Positions 44,366 through 63,960 are shown, numbered from the stretch's first letter. The stretch is 64,000 nucleotides of DNA from Rotaria sordida (GCA_905250125.1 CAJNOL010000013.1:248001-312000), one strand, 5' to 3'. Numbers and translations are program-made. The notes: generated by a model from the sequence alone, not told the origin.

Positions 44366-45128
44366 GTTCTCTCTAACCATAAAAAAAATCTTCTCAAATT
44401 TCGAATTGGCAGTGTCTTACTTGTACGCATATTAATCTGGTTATGTTTAAGAAATACTTCTCTTAATTAATTTTTACTATTATATGGATATTACAAATAA
44501 AAATAAATGATAAAATGAAATTAACTAATATCGTTCGTGCGCATGCGTGTTAATGCATTTTTCGCAAGATCATAAAATTGATTCGATTGAAGGTCCTAAT
44601 TACATAAGTTGGAAAAGAACTAATGAAGAAAGTATGTATAAGAAACAATATTGGAAATCTTAAACAAGAAAAAAGAGAAATTTCAATGATAAATTCGATA
44701 AGAATAAACAAAAAGAAAAATATTGTGTAACTTCATCTGGAAGTAGAATATATAGACAAGAGAAAGACAAGCAATTTATGCATAATGCAACAATAAATAA
44801 CCAACGTATTTTTTTTTCTACTTCGCAAGGGTATCATCACAGTAGATTGATTTTTCTAGTAAAGTGCAAAACATAGCACACATTAACAAGTGTGAGTATC
44901 TTGAGTACTTTGCTCTTGCTTGAAGCACTTAATATTAGAAACATTGCTTTACACTTTGCCTTACAACCAATAATAATGCTGCATTCTTCACATCACTTTT
45001 ATTTTTATGATAGTGTATCGTGTTTCATAAAATCATATATAGTAGCTACCAAAATCATTCGATCATATTTATTTTTAATAACTTTCTACTGCTCTAAACG
45101 CTAATAAGAATTTGAATAGCGATTTGCA
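44366..45128. other. AT-rich intergenic DNA
   Basis: No recognised gene. One 70-codon open frame (44892-45104) has no recognisable family. Confidence 0.4.
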
Positions 45129-45229
45129 TAGAGAATTTCATTTACAACAACAATTTTCGAAGATAAAAATGATTGCTAGTTTTTCAAAGATAGAGTTTGT
45201 GAAAAACTGAAACTGAAACTTTTCATTTA

Positions 45230-45500
45230 CTGAAATTCTGTTTGAAATATCCAAAATGATATAGCAAACATTTCTCTTCAAAATGAAATGTCTTTCAGTT
45301 GTCTACGACATTCTTTGATCGAGATATATCAAACTTACAGAAGACGCAAAAGTCGTTTGTCTACTATGTCGTTTAGAAATACCATGTTTGTGTCTTCAGT
45401 AACATTAATATATCTCGATCAAAAAACGTTGTTGATGACTGGAAAACGTTTCATTTTGTGAAGAATTGTTTGTTTTATCATTCTGAATAATTCAAAGAGA
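45230..45500. repeat. Fold-back element around 45365
   Basis: The arm 45260-45345 (CTTCAAAATGAAATGTCTTT ... TTGATCGAGATATATCAA) is the imperfect complement of 45400-45470 (TATATCTCGATCAA ... GAAAACGTTTCATTTTGTGAAG), with about 60 bp between the arms. Non-coding. Outer ends may extend to about 45130 and 45620. Probable MITE. Confidence 0.7.
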
Positions 45501-45998
45501 ATTCTATTTTCGAATTAGAAGATGAAAAAACTTTTATTTCAATTGTTCAGAGATCCCATCCTTAAAAAATTAGTAATCATTTTATTTTGCGAAAATTCTA
45601 TTCGAAAATAAAATTTTCTACACAAATTGATACTTAGATACCATATTAGCATTTATGGTAGTGGAAAAAATTGAAAATAAATCTGATTGAACAATTTTTA
45701 GAGCCATTGTATAACCGTTTACACATCATAATGACAAATTTGTCTTGAAATAGCAAGACTGAGATTGGGTGTAGATAAGATTCTCTTGCATAGTATCGAA
45801 ATATAGATTTATTAAGATTATAGTTTATGATAAAATATACAATAAGATTTCTGTTCTTTATATATAAAAAAATAGAATTATATACAGAAAAAATTATTAA
45901 GTGAAATAAAAATTTAAATTGTTTTTTATTTATCGTCAAACATTTAAGTATTTATGTACAGTTTAGTTATACGAAAACGTGTACCTTCAACAGGTGTT

Positions 45999-46516
45999 TC
46001 AGTATCTTGATTCATTAATTTCTGATAAACGAAAACTTGTTTCAGGTAATGAAGTTCGTCGTTGAAATTGTACTCGCATTTTTTGACGTTCATTTTTGGA
46101 TGATTTATTAAATTCTGATATAGACTTTCTAAATGCAGTCAATTGTGGTACACGTAATGAATTTGTTCGATTTAATGGTGATAACCAAGATATCATTCGT
46201 CGTCGTTCTTGTTCACGAACAAATAATTGATACCATTTAGGTGGCAAAAGTTCAATAATTTCTTGATAAAATGACATATGTTCTTTATCAGTTGATGTTT
46301 GTACATTACAAGGTTGTAAACGAAATAGATCAATAAATACAGTTGGAATATCTTGATATATATCAATAAGATCATTGATAAGTAAACGTACTTTTTCTCG
46401 ACTATTAGAATTTAATAAATCATAATCATTTTTATCAAATATATCAAGATCATATTCTTTAGCAAATGTTCGTAATCGAAATAATTTTCGACATGATTCT
46501 GTATCAATATTTAATA

Positions 46517-46547
<31 letters not shown>

Positions 46548-49500
46548 TTTAGTATTATTTAATTCTAGATCATTTTCTATTGATGATGATTGTTGAGTTT
46601 CTTGATGTTGTTGATTATTATGAGAAGTTATTGATTTAAATTTTTTCCAACGATTCATAATTGATTGTGCTAATTGACTTTGTTGAATTGTTAATGTTGA
46701 TAAATTATCTGTTTCTAAATTATCTTCATAATTTATTTTATTATAATCACGTGCAACTTTAACATCATGATGAAAAAAATTTGCTATATCTTTATTTGGT
46801 TGATGTAATGGAACAACTTCTTTTATACGTAATATAAATAATGCCATTATTATAATACAAATTATATTAATTATTGTTAATAATAAACTACAACCTGCGA
46901 GAGCTGCTGCTTCTCTTACTAGATTACATGTATAAAGTGGTTGATAATCATTATTAATATATGTTTTACAATTAAGATTTGAATAATATTCTTTTTTAGT
47001 ATTATTTAATGAAGAAGAATGAGCAGCAGCAATATTTGAAAATGAAATACCAAGTAATGCATAAGCAAAAAGAAGTCCACAATTTACAGCTGGTGGAAGA
47101 AGAGAAGCTAGAAAATGATTAATGGAAAATAACAACTAAAATCTTATGCAATAAAAACGTATGTGATGCGGGCGGGACAACAACCATTAGTAGATCGTTC
47201 TGTACTATATGTGCTATATCACTGTCCGATTCGGGTCGAATTACAAAAATATTTTTGGATTTCGGGGTGGATCTGCAGTTTGATTATTTTGTAGGTAAAA
47301 AAGTCATTTTGAATGTTGTTTTTTCATTTAAAACTGCTATAAGAGAGTGTAGAAAAGCTAAGTAGAAAAAGAAATTATGTATCGCACAATCTTCTACTTT
47401 ACCGACTTTTCTTTATTAACATTGGACAACGATGAATAGCGAATCCATTGTTTACACAATGGTGATATAAAGGTCATAGGTTGTATATATAAGAAAAGAA
47501 AAAGTTCAATTACATAATCGTGTTGTCCTAATTACGGCATATATGCGAAATATCAAGGACAAAAAGAAGTTAAGAACATATTCTTCTTTTCGAACTAAGA
47601 AAGGAAAGGAAGACAAAAGGATTGAGAAATTGATTTTCGTCAAAAGCAAAAAAGGAAAGTGATCGATGCCAAAATTCGATTCGAGTCAAGTTGGGCCACA
47701 AAAATTTGACCTATGTCAGATACTGCCCTATACCGGCAATCAACCTGTATTAGTTTGATACTTAAACGGTTATCTATCCTTTGACAGCTATTCTACCGCG
47801 GTACACCGATTAGAGACCGGTGGTTCGGATTTTGATTCTCCAAAAAAAGTATCTAAAGAACCATTGGTCTAATAATAGTATACAAGATAACTGATGTAAT
47901 AATTTTTTTTCCTAGAAATTTTAAAGTCATATTTCATTTTTCAAGATTGTTAGTATTTATTATTTTTGAAAAAGCAATGTCGTCGGAAGATAAAATAACA
48001 AAGAGAAAGAATAAGAATATCATGACTGTTATTCAGCTGAACGTTTGTGCAAACATTGTGGATGCCTAGTTACACATTTAAAGAAGTTTCAGCTTTATAT
48101 CAGATTCTTAGTAGAAGCTAGGATAATTTTAGTATATTTATAATACCTATTTTTGGAGTCTATCGCATTTTCAACGGTCTTCAATCAACTTGACTGAAAA
48201 AATTCATACTTTTTTCTTTATTTAACAGAAGACACAGGAATCTAGTAACTCTTTTTTTAATTTTCTCCTTTCGCTAGTTTTGAGACATACATTAGTCAAA
48301 AACTCCTCATGAAAGCTAAGAAAATTTATGAGAAAAGCCAAATTTCGATAAAACTTTTTTCTTTGGTGAAGGTCATTTTTGAAAAAAACGAGCTGTCAAA
48401 CAAAAAAATAACATATTAGTTTATCTCTTAGTATGATAGGATACCATTTGAGACGCATAACCAAACAATTTCTACACGAAAAATGACTTTTTCTGGCAAA
48501 ACCTGACTTTTAAGAGGGACATGGCTCAAAGTCATAATAATTATGAAAATGCACATCGGTGTATCTAATCGTACTTTTTCTAAAAAAGTGCTTTGTAGAC
48601 GACTCTAGATTTTTCATAGGCCTTATTCATACTTATAGTTATGTTTGACCCCTCTTTTCATCCAATTGTAAAAAATATACATAGATTACGACCAATGCAA
48701 TTATAGATTGATCTTTCCAACTTTAAACTATACAACACTTGAACAGCTTCCCAGTTGTCAGCAAAAAATTTTCGCTTCTAACAGTTGCGAATAGAAGAGA
48801 TTGCAAAAATTCCTGTTCCACTTTTTTCAGAACCACCGACCTCTAATACCGATAGTTGTTCTCTAACCGATAATTTACTGCTAGTATATCGACGGTGGTG
48901 CAAACAAACGTGTGACATGGGCAAAAACAAACAAACCTGAAATAGCAACACCAACCAGTGAACCTAATTATACAGAAAAAAATATTATTTTTTTAATAAG
49001 ATGATCAGACTTTCTTACCAGTATTTCCACCAAGTACTGAAAGTGCAACACCAGCTCCACTAGGTAAAGCAATGAGAACACCAACCCATAATCGTTTAAT
49101 ATCACCACGTGATTTCATTTCCGATGTTGGAAAACTTGTCGAAGCTCCCCATTTTGTTTCAGCAAATGTTGTTAATAATCTATAAAAAAAAAAAATAAAT
49201 AAATAAAACTTGAAAATGATTGAAATTCTTCGTCTGTTTCTAATTTCTTTTACCCAAGAATAAATCCACAAGAAATACAAATAATCAAACCAATTAATTC
49301 ATTTCGTAAACCTCGTCTCCATAATGAATGTTCACGTACAGAAAGGCCAAATACAAAACCTAATATTGGATTCATTAATGGACTAACAAGCATACTAGCA
49401 ACAATAATAACGGTCGAATTTTCAAGTAGACCTAATGCAGCTAACATTGAAGCAAGACATATTAAAAGAACAAAATCAAATGAAAGCACTGTTGATGCAC

Positions 49501-50227
49501 GAATACTAGCAACTACTTGATGAACCATTAATCGAGCTCGAACACTTTTTTTAAAATTTGATTCATTAATACGTTTACGAATTTTATTTGATAATTTTAA
49601 ATCATTAGATGTTGTACTATTTATTTTATTTTTAACATTAGTTGATAATGATTCATTTGTAGTTATAGTTTCTGTTGAAGATAATGTTGATATAGATTCC
49701 TTTTTATCATTATATGGTCCTTCAAGAATAAAAGTTGTCGGTAAAACAAATATTTTTGATTGATTTCTTGTACCAATACCACAGTTAATTAAATCCTGTA
49801 AAATACGATCACTAACAACTCCAAATTCGACATGAAATGTAACTTGATAAGTTTTTTTATTATCAGATAGCATCCATGTCGCTTCAATATGATTTTTTCC
49901 AGCAAGATAATTTGTAAGAGTAACACATAAAGATTGTATTGATGTTTCTTGTGAATGTTCATTGTCTTTTTCAATTTTTGAATTACTATCAATAGATATA
50001 GAAGAGGGAATGGAATCGGAAGTTGCTGATCTAGGTCTGCATTCAGTCGTTGGCTTTTAAAATAGAAATTATAGTAAGAGTAATTAGTGGAAAAAAAAGA
50101 AGCCAGTTAGAAAACTTACTATTGAAGTTGTTAGCTTAATGACACTAGATATTGTTGGAATAATAGAAATTTCTTTATCAAAGTCATTGGGTAGAAGGAT
50201 AATAAATAGAGCATAATCATTCGACAT
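45999..50227 (-). CDS. DUF389 multi-pass membrane protein
   Basis: Five coding exons: 50227-50120, 50050-49254, 49179-49019, 48963-48937 (27 nt) and 47107-45999. The total is 2,202 nt, 733 residues. The centre matches the DUF389 hydrophobic domain: FDFVLLICLASMLAALGLLE, TVIIVASMLVSPLMNPILGF, GLSVREHSLWRRGLRNELIG, then GVLIALPSGAGVALSVLGG, SLVGVAISASLLPPAVNCGL and a further membrane helix near INIICIIIMALFIL. Expect about six to seven membrane spans. The N-terminal 230 residues are soluble, partly Ser/Thr-rich. The C-terminal tail of about 260 residues is basic, with an Asn tract near 46510-46545. DUF389 is common in bacteria and archaea and patchy in eukaryotes; its function is unknown, though a channel or transporter role has been suggested by its helix layout. 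Introns show it is a settled eukaryotic gene. Intron 4 is about 1.8 kb and full of repeats. Confidence 0.85.
47112..48936 (-). other. Repeat-filled intron 4 of the DUF389 gene
   Basis: About 1.8 kb. Its 3'-side part (47190-47730) is a dispersed repeat with an inverted copy at 52860-53360. The rest (about 47790-48900) is flanked by imperfect inverted ends (ACCGATTAGAGACCGGTGGT near 47805 and the complement of ACCACCGACCTCTAATACCG near 48833), suggesting one more decayed element of about 1.1 kb. No coding similarity seen. Confidence 0.6.
47190..47730 (+). repeat. Dispersed repeat family R2, copy A
   Basis: It matches the reverse complement of about 52860-53360 over roughly 500 bp with substitutions and indels. 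Shared words include TTTCTTTATTAACATTGGAC, GAAATATCAAGGACAAAAAG and GAGAAATTGATTTTC. Non-coding; borders approximate. Confidence 0.8.
48937..48963 (-). other. 27-nt microexon in the DUF389 gene
   Basis: It encodes SLVGVAIS between GG-AATACTG and CTTCTCTTCTTCCACCAGC, with an ATTAG acceptor and a GTTTG donor, phase preserved. It supplies the conserved GVAISASLLPP turn of the DUF389 domain, so it is needed for a normal protein. Confidence 0.8.
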
Positions 50228-51040
50228 GATTAGATAATGTAAAAAACCAAAAATGGTAATTTTAAAAAAAAAACCTGTTCTTTTTTAATCTAGTTTTTAC
50301 TTTTTTAATTCAAATTTAAACATCTATAAATAAATCTAATTAATGTTTTTGAATGTCAATATTAGTTGTGGCAAGATAAGTATAAAAATAACATGTATTG
50401 GGTACACAACAACAAATCAATATTTGACAATGAAGATAATAAACCCACGACAAGTAATCCAAGCAAAATAGAAAAATAAATTTACGATATGAAAGTTTCA
50501 TTTTCGCGATTATAAAAGAACCTTGATCTATAGTATTTTCATTTTCATTCGACATCAATTTGTTTAGCATAAAATTGAATAGATATCGAGCTACTTATTT
50601 CTTGTCGAGTCCTGTTATCTAAGAATCTGACATGTCTAAACCATTCAATATAATAATACGTGCGAGAATCTTTCAAATAGCTATGGATCTATTTGTATTA
50701 TTGTTCTTATCATTCTTGAACAGAAGATAGTTTCATGATTTTTCTAACTTCGTACACGAACTTTTACTTTTATAGAATAACAGAGAATAAGTTAATATAC
50801 TGACTTTTTTTTTGGTGCAAATACGTTTTGCTGAGACTAATGTATTCCTTTTTCTTTTAATCTTTGATGAATCTGTTAGATGGTTTATTTTTGTTAGTTA
50901 TAAAAGAAAAATTAAAAGGAAACAAGTAGATAATTAAGTCTATGGATTTTTTCGAGTGTTTTTTTTTGGTCTTAAATCTTGATCCATCATTTACAATAAA
51001 ATTGTTGAATTTCGTTCGATATGTTTAACTAAATTCTATA
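50228..51040. other. DUF389 5' flank, no gene recognised
   Basis: About 0.8 kb of AT-rich DNA. A 76-codon open frame (50570-50340, minus) is Cys/Tyr/Leu-rich with no recognisable family. It could be random or a decayed fragment. Confidence 0.4.
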
Positions 51041-51052
51041 TATATTACAGTA

Positions 51053-51500
51053 TTATTGTCTGTTCTTCAATGAAATGAAAAGTAACATAATCACTTTCAT
51101 TTTGTGTTGCTCAACGTACATCAATAAGACTGTCAAATATTTGTCATTCCATTTGTTCAATCGTACAAATCGTTTTTGTAAGATCATCGTCATTGATTGT
51201 AATATCATATGAAAGTAATTCCCGATTGCGTACATTATAAAAATCAAGTCATTTTTTCCTATGATGACGTTCTTCCTCAGCTGAATCAAAAACAAAATTG
51301 CAAACACATGATAAACACCACGTGTACCCAAACGATGTGGAAATGGTACATTAAGCATTAAATACCAGAAATTGTTTATTTTTACTTGAATTTCATGTAC
51401 TCTTGTTATTTTAGTACTATATATTAAGCGTGAAAGTAAAATGACAAAAATGTTACTAACAAGTATCAATGATGATATCATTGTGAACAAGAACTAAACA
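51053..51500 (-). pseudogene. Possible TRPM-like ion-channel C-terminal remnant
   Basis: The minus strand read across frames gives MISSLILVSNIFVILLSRLI (hydrophobic, like the S6 region), then INNFWYLMLNVPFPHRLG. In another frame come DSAEEERHHRKK, LDFYNVRNRELLSYDITIND and DDLTKTICTIEQME. This order (membrane segment, aromatic WxF region, acidic/basic stretch, coiled coil) resembles the end of TRPM-type cation channels. Frameshifts and stops separate the parts. Family call is tentative; the coding look itself is fairly convincing. Confidence 0.35.
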
Positions 51501-51509
51501 ATCACATAA

Positions 51510-52850
51510 AATGAAAAATGTACAAAATACTATATATGCAAGTGCGTAATTTCTTATATATTATTTAAAAACAGAACCTTTAATAGAAATATATATTTCA
51601 TTTGAATATTTGTACGTCCCAGTATTTCTATTTTGTCTAAATTATTTAAGAAGTCCTAACAAAATTAATTAATAATCATGATAAAAAGTTAATATATTTT
51701 TCTATCGCTTGGCATGCTTAGTAATATTTTCTCAACAGCAAAATGATAACTATCACACTATCGAGCAGATACAAATGTTATAAACAATAGTGAGTCCTTT
51801 GTATCGTTTCCATAGTTTTCCATTGATCATCAACCAGATGAACAATGATTTAGTAGAAAATTTTCATTAATGAATTTGTCATCATATTTTTCCTTGTATA
51901 AATAATATAGAAGTGTAAAGATCGACTAAAGAATATATGTTGTTATTTATCTTCAATAGTATGAGCAGAATAATTAGTTATCTGTGATTGATATATTGAA
52001 CTGTGCTTTATGCGTTATATAAAATTTTCAGATATATCATCATTATGATATATCATAAAATACGATGAAGGATGAACATCATTATATTTAATAGTTTGTG
52101 TTTGAATGACGGATGTTTCTTCAAAAATGCGAGTAAATACAAAATAATAATCAATAGGATTTTGTATTATTTCAATTGAAAAAGAGAAAACAACAAATAT
52201 ATTGATGAGCAAATAGATATCTTTACTTATTTTATTCTAGTATATGTAGAATAAAAACTACAATCCAGTCAGAAAACAGGCTTATACTTATAAGAATGAT
52301 ATTCAGTAATGTGGCAGCTATCAAAGTGACATGAATACACATTTGTTTCGTACTAGACTTGTGCGGGATCAATTCATTTTTTTGGATTCCGATCTCGATC
52401 TAGAGAAATCTACTCGAGAATTTATTCGTATCCCATCCAGAATAATTCTTCAATACTCGTTTTTTGATTTATTTAGTCAATGACTAGCACTTTTTTGGTT
52501 CAGGTCTCTTGAATTATGTTCTAATTCATATGATTTATAAGACAATTTGCTTAAAGCTAAAGACCATTTAAGGCCTATCCATTGTCAAAAATCATGATTT
52601 TTGGTAAATTTGATTTTTACGCAGTTAGATAACCGCCAATGTCTACTTTCAAAAATCATACAATTTACCAAATTTATTATGTTTTTTCATGGTTTGTTCT
52701 GTATACTGTTTTATTAAGAAAAAAACTTTGAATTCCTAGACCAAGCTTTGTTTCGCGTTTTTCTCAAAGTAGATTTTCCTATTTTTTCCTGTTCTTATAT
52801 CAAAGAGAGAAAGTCTTTTTACGCGGAGACATACTTTTTGATCCTTGATG
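51510..52850. other. AT-rich intergenic DNA
   Basis: No recognised gene. One open frame at 52212-52015 (minus) might belong to the same decayed membrane-protein gene as 51053-51500, but shows no motif. A short inverted pair around 52585-52680 (AAAAATCATGATTTTTGGTAAATT and a related complement) is probably a small repeat. Confidence 0.4.
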
Positions 52851-52859
52851 TTATAATAG

Positions 52860-53360
52860 CTTATGAACCAGTGTGAGACATGGATCAAGTTTTTGTGACT
52901 CGAATTGAATTCTGTTATCAATCACTTTTCTCTTGCTGTGGAGAAAATCAATTTCTCAAACCTTTTTTCTTTCTTAGTTTGAAATAAAGGATATGTTCTT
53001 AATCTCTTTTTGTCCTTGATATTTCGTCTATATTCTGCAGTTGGAATAACACAAGACCTTTATATCACTATTGAACAGACAATGCACTCGCTATCCATCG
53101 TTGTCCAATATCAATAAAGAAAAGTCTGTGAAGTAGAAGAAAAGATCGTGCTATACATAATTTCGTGTTCTATTAATCTTTTTCACGTTCTCTTATAGAA
53201 CTTTTAAATGAAAAAACATAACATTCCAAACGCCTTTTGTATCTACAAAATGTTTAGATGACAGATCCACTTCGACATTCAAAGATTTTTTCGTGATCCG
53301 ATCTGAGCCGGAGACTGTTATGAACAGTTCAATATTTTCAACGGAATTTTTTTTCTGTGA
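52860..53360 (-). repeat. Dispersed repeat family R2, copy B (inverted)
   Basis: Reverse-complement counterpart of 47190-47730. Words such as CTTTTTGTCCTTGATATTTC and GTTGTCCAATATCAATAAAG are the complements of those in copy A. It ends near the ATCCGATCTGAGCCGGAGAC block. Non-coding. The two copies flank the DUF389 5' half in opposite orientation. Confidence 0.8.
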
Positions 53361-59957
<6,597 letters not shown>

Positions 59958-62505
59958 TGTATATTATTGCTTTTGTTGTTATTCGTTTTTCTTTTAGGAC
60001 GGGGAGTTTTTGATGTTAAAGGACTTTTTTCTAGAACTAAAAGTAAACAACAATGATATAATTATTGGAAATTTTTATTTAAATTCAAAGAAATATTATA
60101 TCATCATTCAAAAATAAAAAAATATATAAATTTACATGCAAACATATGATAATTCCCATTGGAAATTTGAAGGCTGAACGAACTAACATTTTCTCTCCCA
60201 TTCTCTTTTCTATTCTCATTTGTTTGTTTATTCTTTTTTTTTCCGTCTCTCTCTTTCTCTTTCTGATCGTCTTATCATCTTTGTCATTTGCCAATGTAAC
60301 GTAAGATATTATTAAAAAGTAAAAATTGTGTAAAATGATTTGATTTTTATTAAAATATTAACCAATTATGAGTCGTTTATTGAATCCCTTCAAAAAATCT
60401 AATAAAATCTGAAAGAAAAATGAAAGAAAATATTTGATAGAGGACGCTAGAAACCGAACAATAAAATATTTTCATTTTTCTTTTTGCCGTCTATTCATTA
60501 ATCGCTAACTCCAAATCAGTATAGTTCTAATCATAGTAATTATCTAATGATAAAAAAAAAACAGAATCATTAAAATTCTTTTGAATTTTATCCAAAAGAT
60601 AACAGAATTTTTGGTCGCTAAATGATTTGAGATACTTTTGATCACCAACTTTTTTCAGCATTCATTTCACATTATTATTTCTCTATAAAGCATAGGTACT
60701 GCTTCAAGATGACGACAACCTCACCCTAGCATTCTTTGATGTTTCCATGTTCACGCTGTGTTTTTTCTACTGTCAATCAAACTAACTAGTTAAAGATATC
60801 GTTGGTCTGGATAAGATAATGTAGAAACCAAACAATATATACATTACAACATTAACCTAGAAAACAGTATTTTCGGTACTTTTCATAATGAGCGACATCC
60901 ACAATCTTTGATATGCACTGCTAGTTAGACCTATTATTATATAAACTATTGTCGATCTGGAAAAGAATTATATTTTTTAATGGATATGTAGTTGTTCTAC
61001 AAATACACGTACTCCATTCATTGCTTTGATCGTACATCAATCTGTTTGATCCATCAAAACAAAGTAGTAAATATGGATGAGAAGTTGTGTAGATCGTATA
61101 GAAGCATTCAAGAAGAGATTTTTATATGGTATATAACATAGAAGCGAAATTACCAGGTGATGAACTAATACCTATTATTAATGATGATGAACAAAATATT
61201 ATCACATATCGTGTGCAATAAATTAATCAATTAATTCAATAACATCTAGATTCAAATGCCACGAAAATGAAAATTTACTACGACTATCAGTTGCAAGATC
61301 ATATTGATCAATTATAACCAAATGATTGGGCTTTAATACACAACAAAAACAAAAACAAATTTCAACCTCACTGAATTGGTCACTACAGAATTAGAAAACT
61401 TTGTCCAAACATAGCAATTAGAAGATGTCAAAGAACATATGAAATTAGATTTAATACATCGTGATATGTTAAAACAAACATATGTATAAATCGTCTCGTC
61501 AGAATCATAAATACAGTTTTATTTTAAGGGTTGAAGTATGTTCGTTAATGAAAGCGCCTGGTTAAAAAAAATAAGAGAAGTAGTTGCTATGATTGTGACA
61601 GTTTAGTTTTTCTTCATGTTATTTTTCAAAAATAAATAGACTGTCAGCGGAAGTTAACGTTAGTATAGACTCAACATTTTTTTCAATAAGATCTCCATCT
61701 CGAAGTTAAAAATGAGAGAAGACAAATTTTTAATATGCTACTTTGATGAAATACAGTGATGTCAATCAGAAAAAAAATTGTGCAATAATGAGCTTTACTG
61801 GAAAAAAGAAGTTTAATGACTCAGCAGAATGATTCATAAGAAAAAAAGATATTGCATTCTGAATATGTTCACTATTGAAAATGTTTCATGGGAATGTAAT
61901 TTTAGTCGCCAAAGACGAAAGGAAAATTTCGACAGGCACTAATTAATCTTGCTTAGATTCTCCATAGAATTCTTCTTTATTTGTAATGAAGTATCCTTAC
62001 ACCAAATCATTGCCAATCTATGATCCAATATTTACTTATACAACACTCAATTTCTTCTCAAAAATGTTTTCTAAGTCTGTTGAACTAAGACAATATCATT
62101 TTTAATTGACAAAAAATATTGACGTTTGTAAAAAGATTGTGATGTATCGCTCAAATCTATCAATTTGATGGAAGAAGAAGCCTACCGTAGCCAATGAAGT
62201 GCGAATCTAAATTAGATTTGAATATATGCAAGATCTTATGGTTTCGACATCTATAGTACTATTTATTATATGTATTTTATTTCTTATTCATTCATTGGCA
62301 GTAAATTACTGATTAGTCACAAAAATAAAGCAGCAAAAGGATAACAATAAAAGAAAAATGAAATGAATAGATATGAATATATTTATGCAAAACAATAATA
62401 AATATAGATCTGTGTAAAATAGAATGTATCCCACTCAATATGAAATTAAAAGTAATTGATTAAATATTATTTACACATTCTCGTGTATTTTTTTTTTCTG
62501 TTCAT
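59958..62505. other. Intergenic region between DDX3 and the Kidins220 homologue
   Basis: About 2.5 kb of AT-rich DNA. The part next to 59958 should hold the DDX3 5' UTR and promoter; a CGTTTTTCTTTTAGGACGGGGAG stretch near 59983-60006 looks like a splice acceptor for a 5' UTR exon. At 61130-61480 the plus strand has a codon-like patch (KLPGDELIPIINDDEQNIIT, then KIYYDYQLQDHIDQ) broken by stops, possibly a decayed coding fragment of unknown family. Nothing else recognised. Confidence 0.45.
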
Positions 62506-63618
62506 TCATTTATCATTAGAATTATCATTCATAAGTAAAGGACTTTCTTCATTGCCATTTTTAACAATTTCCTCTTGATGTTTATTATTGAATAATAATG
62601 TATTTGTTACAGAATTCGACGATGAAGAAGAAATAACTTTATCCGTTTCATTTTTTGTTATGATTTGAGATTCTAATGGAAAATTTACTGAAAATATATC
62701 TTTGACATGTGTAATTTGTCCTGTTGTTGATTCAATAATACCAAATGTACTGTCATTTGAAGTGATATCAGATAGATCCGATGAAATGAGAAATTTGACA
62801 TGTTTTGGTATTGAAATAATTGATACTTTGTTATTATCATTAACAAGTACTTTATCAGTAGAATTCATTGTTTTATTTGGTAGTGTATTAGAAAATAATT
62901 GATTAAATGTACCGCTAAGTACACTATTATCAGAATAGACTTCATAGTCATTAAAAGGATCATTGTTTGTTAGATTTTGATGATCATTATTATTAGTTGT
63001 TGATTTATATTGTGATTGTCGATGAAATCGAGAACGTCTAGGAAAAAAAAATGTTTGAATAGAAATTCTTTTTAATTTATATTATAAATTTTACTGTTCT
63101 TCGTCTCGTTTTGTTCGTATCCAATTACTAAAAAGTACCCAATCACCAAATGTCATAGAAAGAATCTTAATAAAAGAAAGTTCAATCATATAAATATAAT
63201 TTTATTTAATATTTAATACTTGTTTAAGTTCATCAAGTTCACATGATATTAAAACTTGACCATTAATATTATTTTCATTTATATCTTGAATATAGATTGG
63301 TATCATTGTTGGTTTCAAACCAATAACATCATTCTTTAAACAATCACAAATATCATTCACTGTCATCTGACTTAGAGATGGCGATAAATCCAACTATTTT
63401 ATTTAAATCAAAAAATAAAAACAGTTCTAGAATATAATTTTTGTTCAAAGGTAGCAAAAAAAAAAAGGTATACTTTGACATTATTTGATAAAACTTGTTG
63501 TTCGATTGTTGGCTGTGTACTAGGAACTGATGATGAAATAGATGATGTTCGGATATGATTATCATCACCATAGTCTCGTTTTCTCATTGGTATTGATATA
63601 TTTGGACGATATGAACCT
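62506..63618 (-). CDS. KIDINS220: C-terminal part of a Kidins220/ARMS homologue (SAM-like domain), partial
   Basis: Four exons are visible: 63618-63474, 63393-63220, about 63164-63093, and about 63038-62506 with the stop. The gene continues beyond the right edge. The key block DICDCLKNDVIGLKPTMIPI followed by INGQVLISCELDELKQ and, after an intron with GTATTAA donor at 63219, MTFGDWVLFSNWIRTKRDEE is the SAM-like domain near the C-terminus of Kidins220, a neurotrophin-receptor scaffold with ankyrin repeats and a KAP P-loop domain (both would be outside the window). The remaining tail is Ser/Thr/Asn-rich and poorly conserved. Assignment rests on this one domain. Confidence 0.7.
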
Positions 63619-63819
63619 CCTACATAGAAAAAAAAGCTTATTAGCGCACCCCTTTGGAGCTAACATATGGAATTAACATATGCTCATTAGCCTCATTATA
63701 CTAATACAAAATACATCAAGTGGAAAATTTCTCTCAGATTATAGTTGTTTTCTAAGATTTTCTTTTTTTTTTGTATTCTATTTTTCTCAATTTAACATTA
63801 TTAACGGGTCATGGAAAAG

Positions 63820-63960
63820 TTTTTAGACTAGATACTTGTTTACTTTTGACTCGCTAGAAAGTATTTCTGACGAGTTAAAAGTTAGAATGCTCTTTTCGAA
63901 TATGAGCTTAGAAATACTGTGTCTATTTTTGTTCAAGAGTAGTAAGAGACTTTTTGAAAA
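63820..63960. repeat. MITE family R3, copy 2 (partial)
   Basis: It lies in the next intron of the Kidins220 homologue. It is similar to the reverse complement of 58060-58200 (AGAAAGTATTTCTGACGAG, GTTAAAAGTTAGAATGCTCT, GAGCTTAGAAAT). The right end may run to the window edge. Confidence 0.65.
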
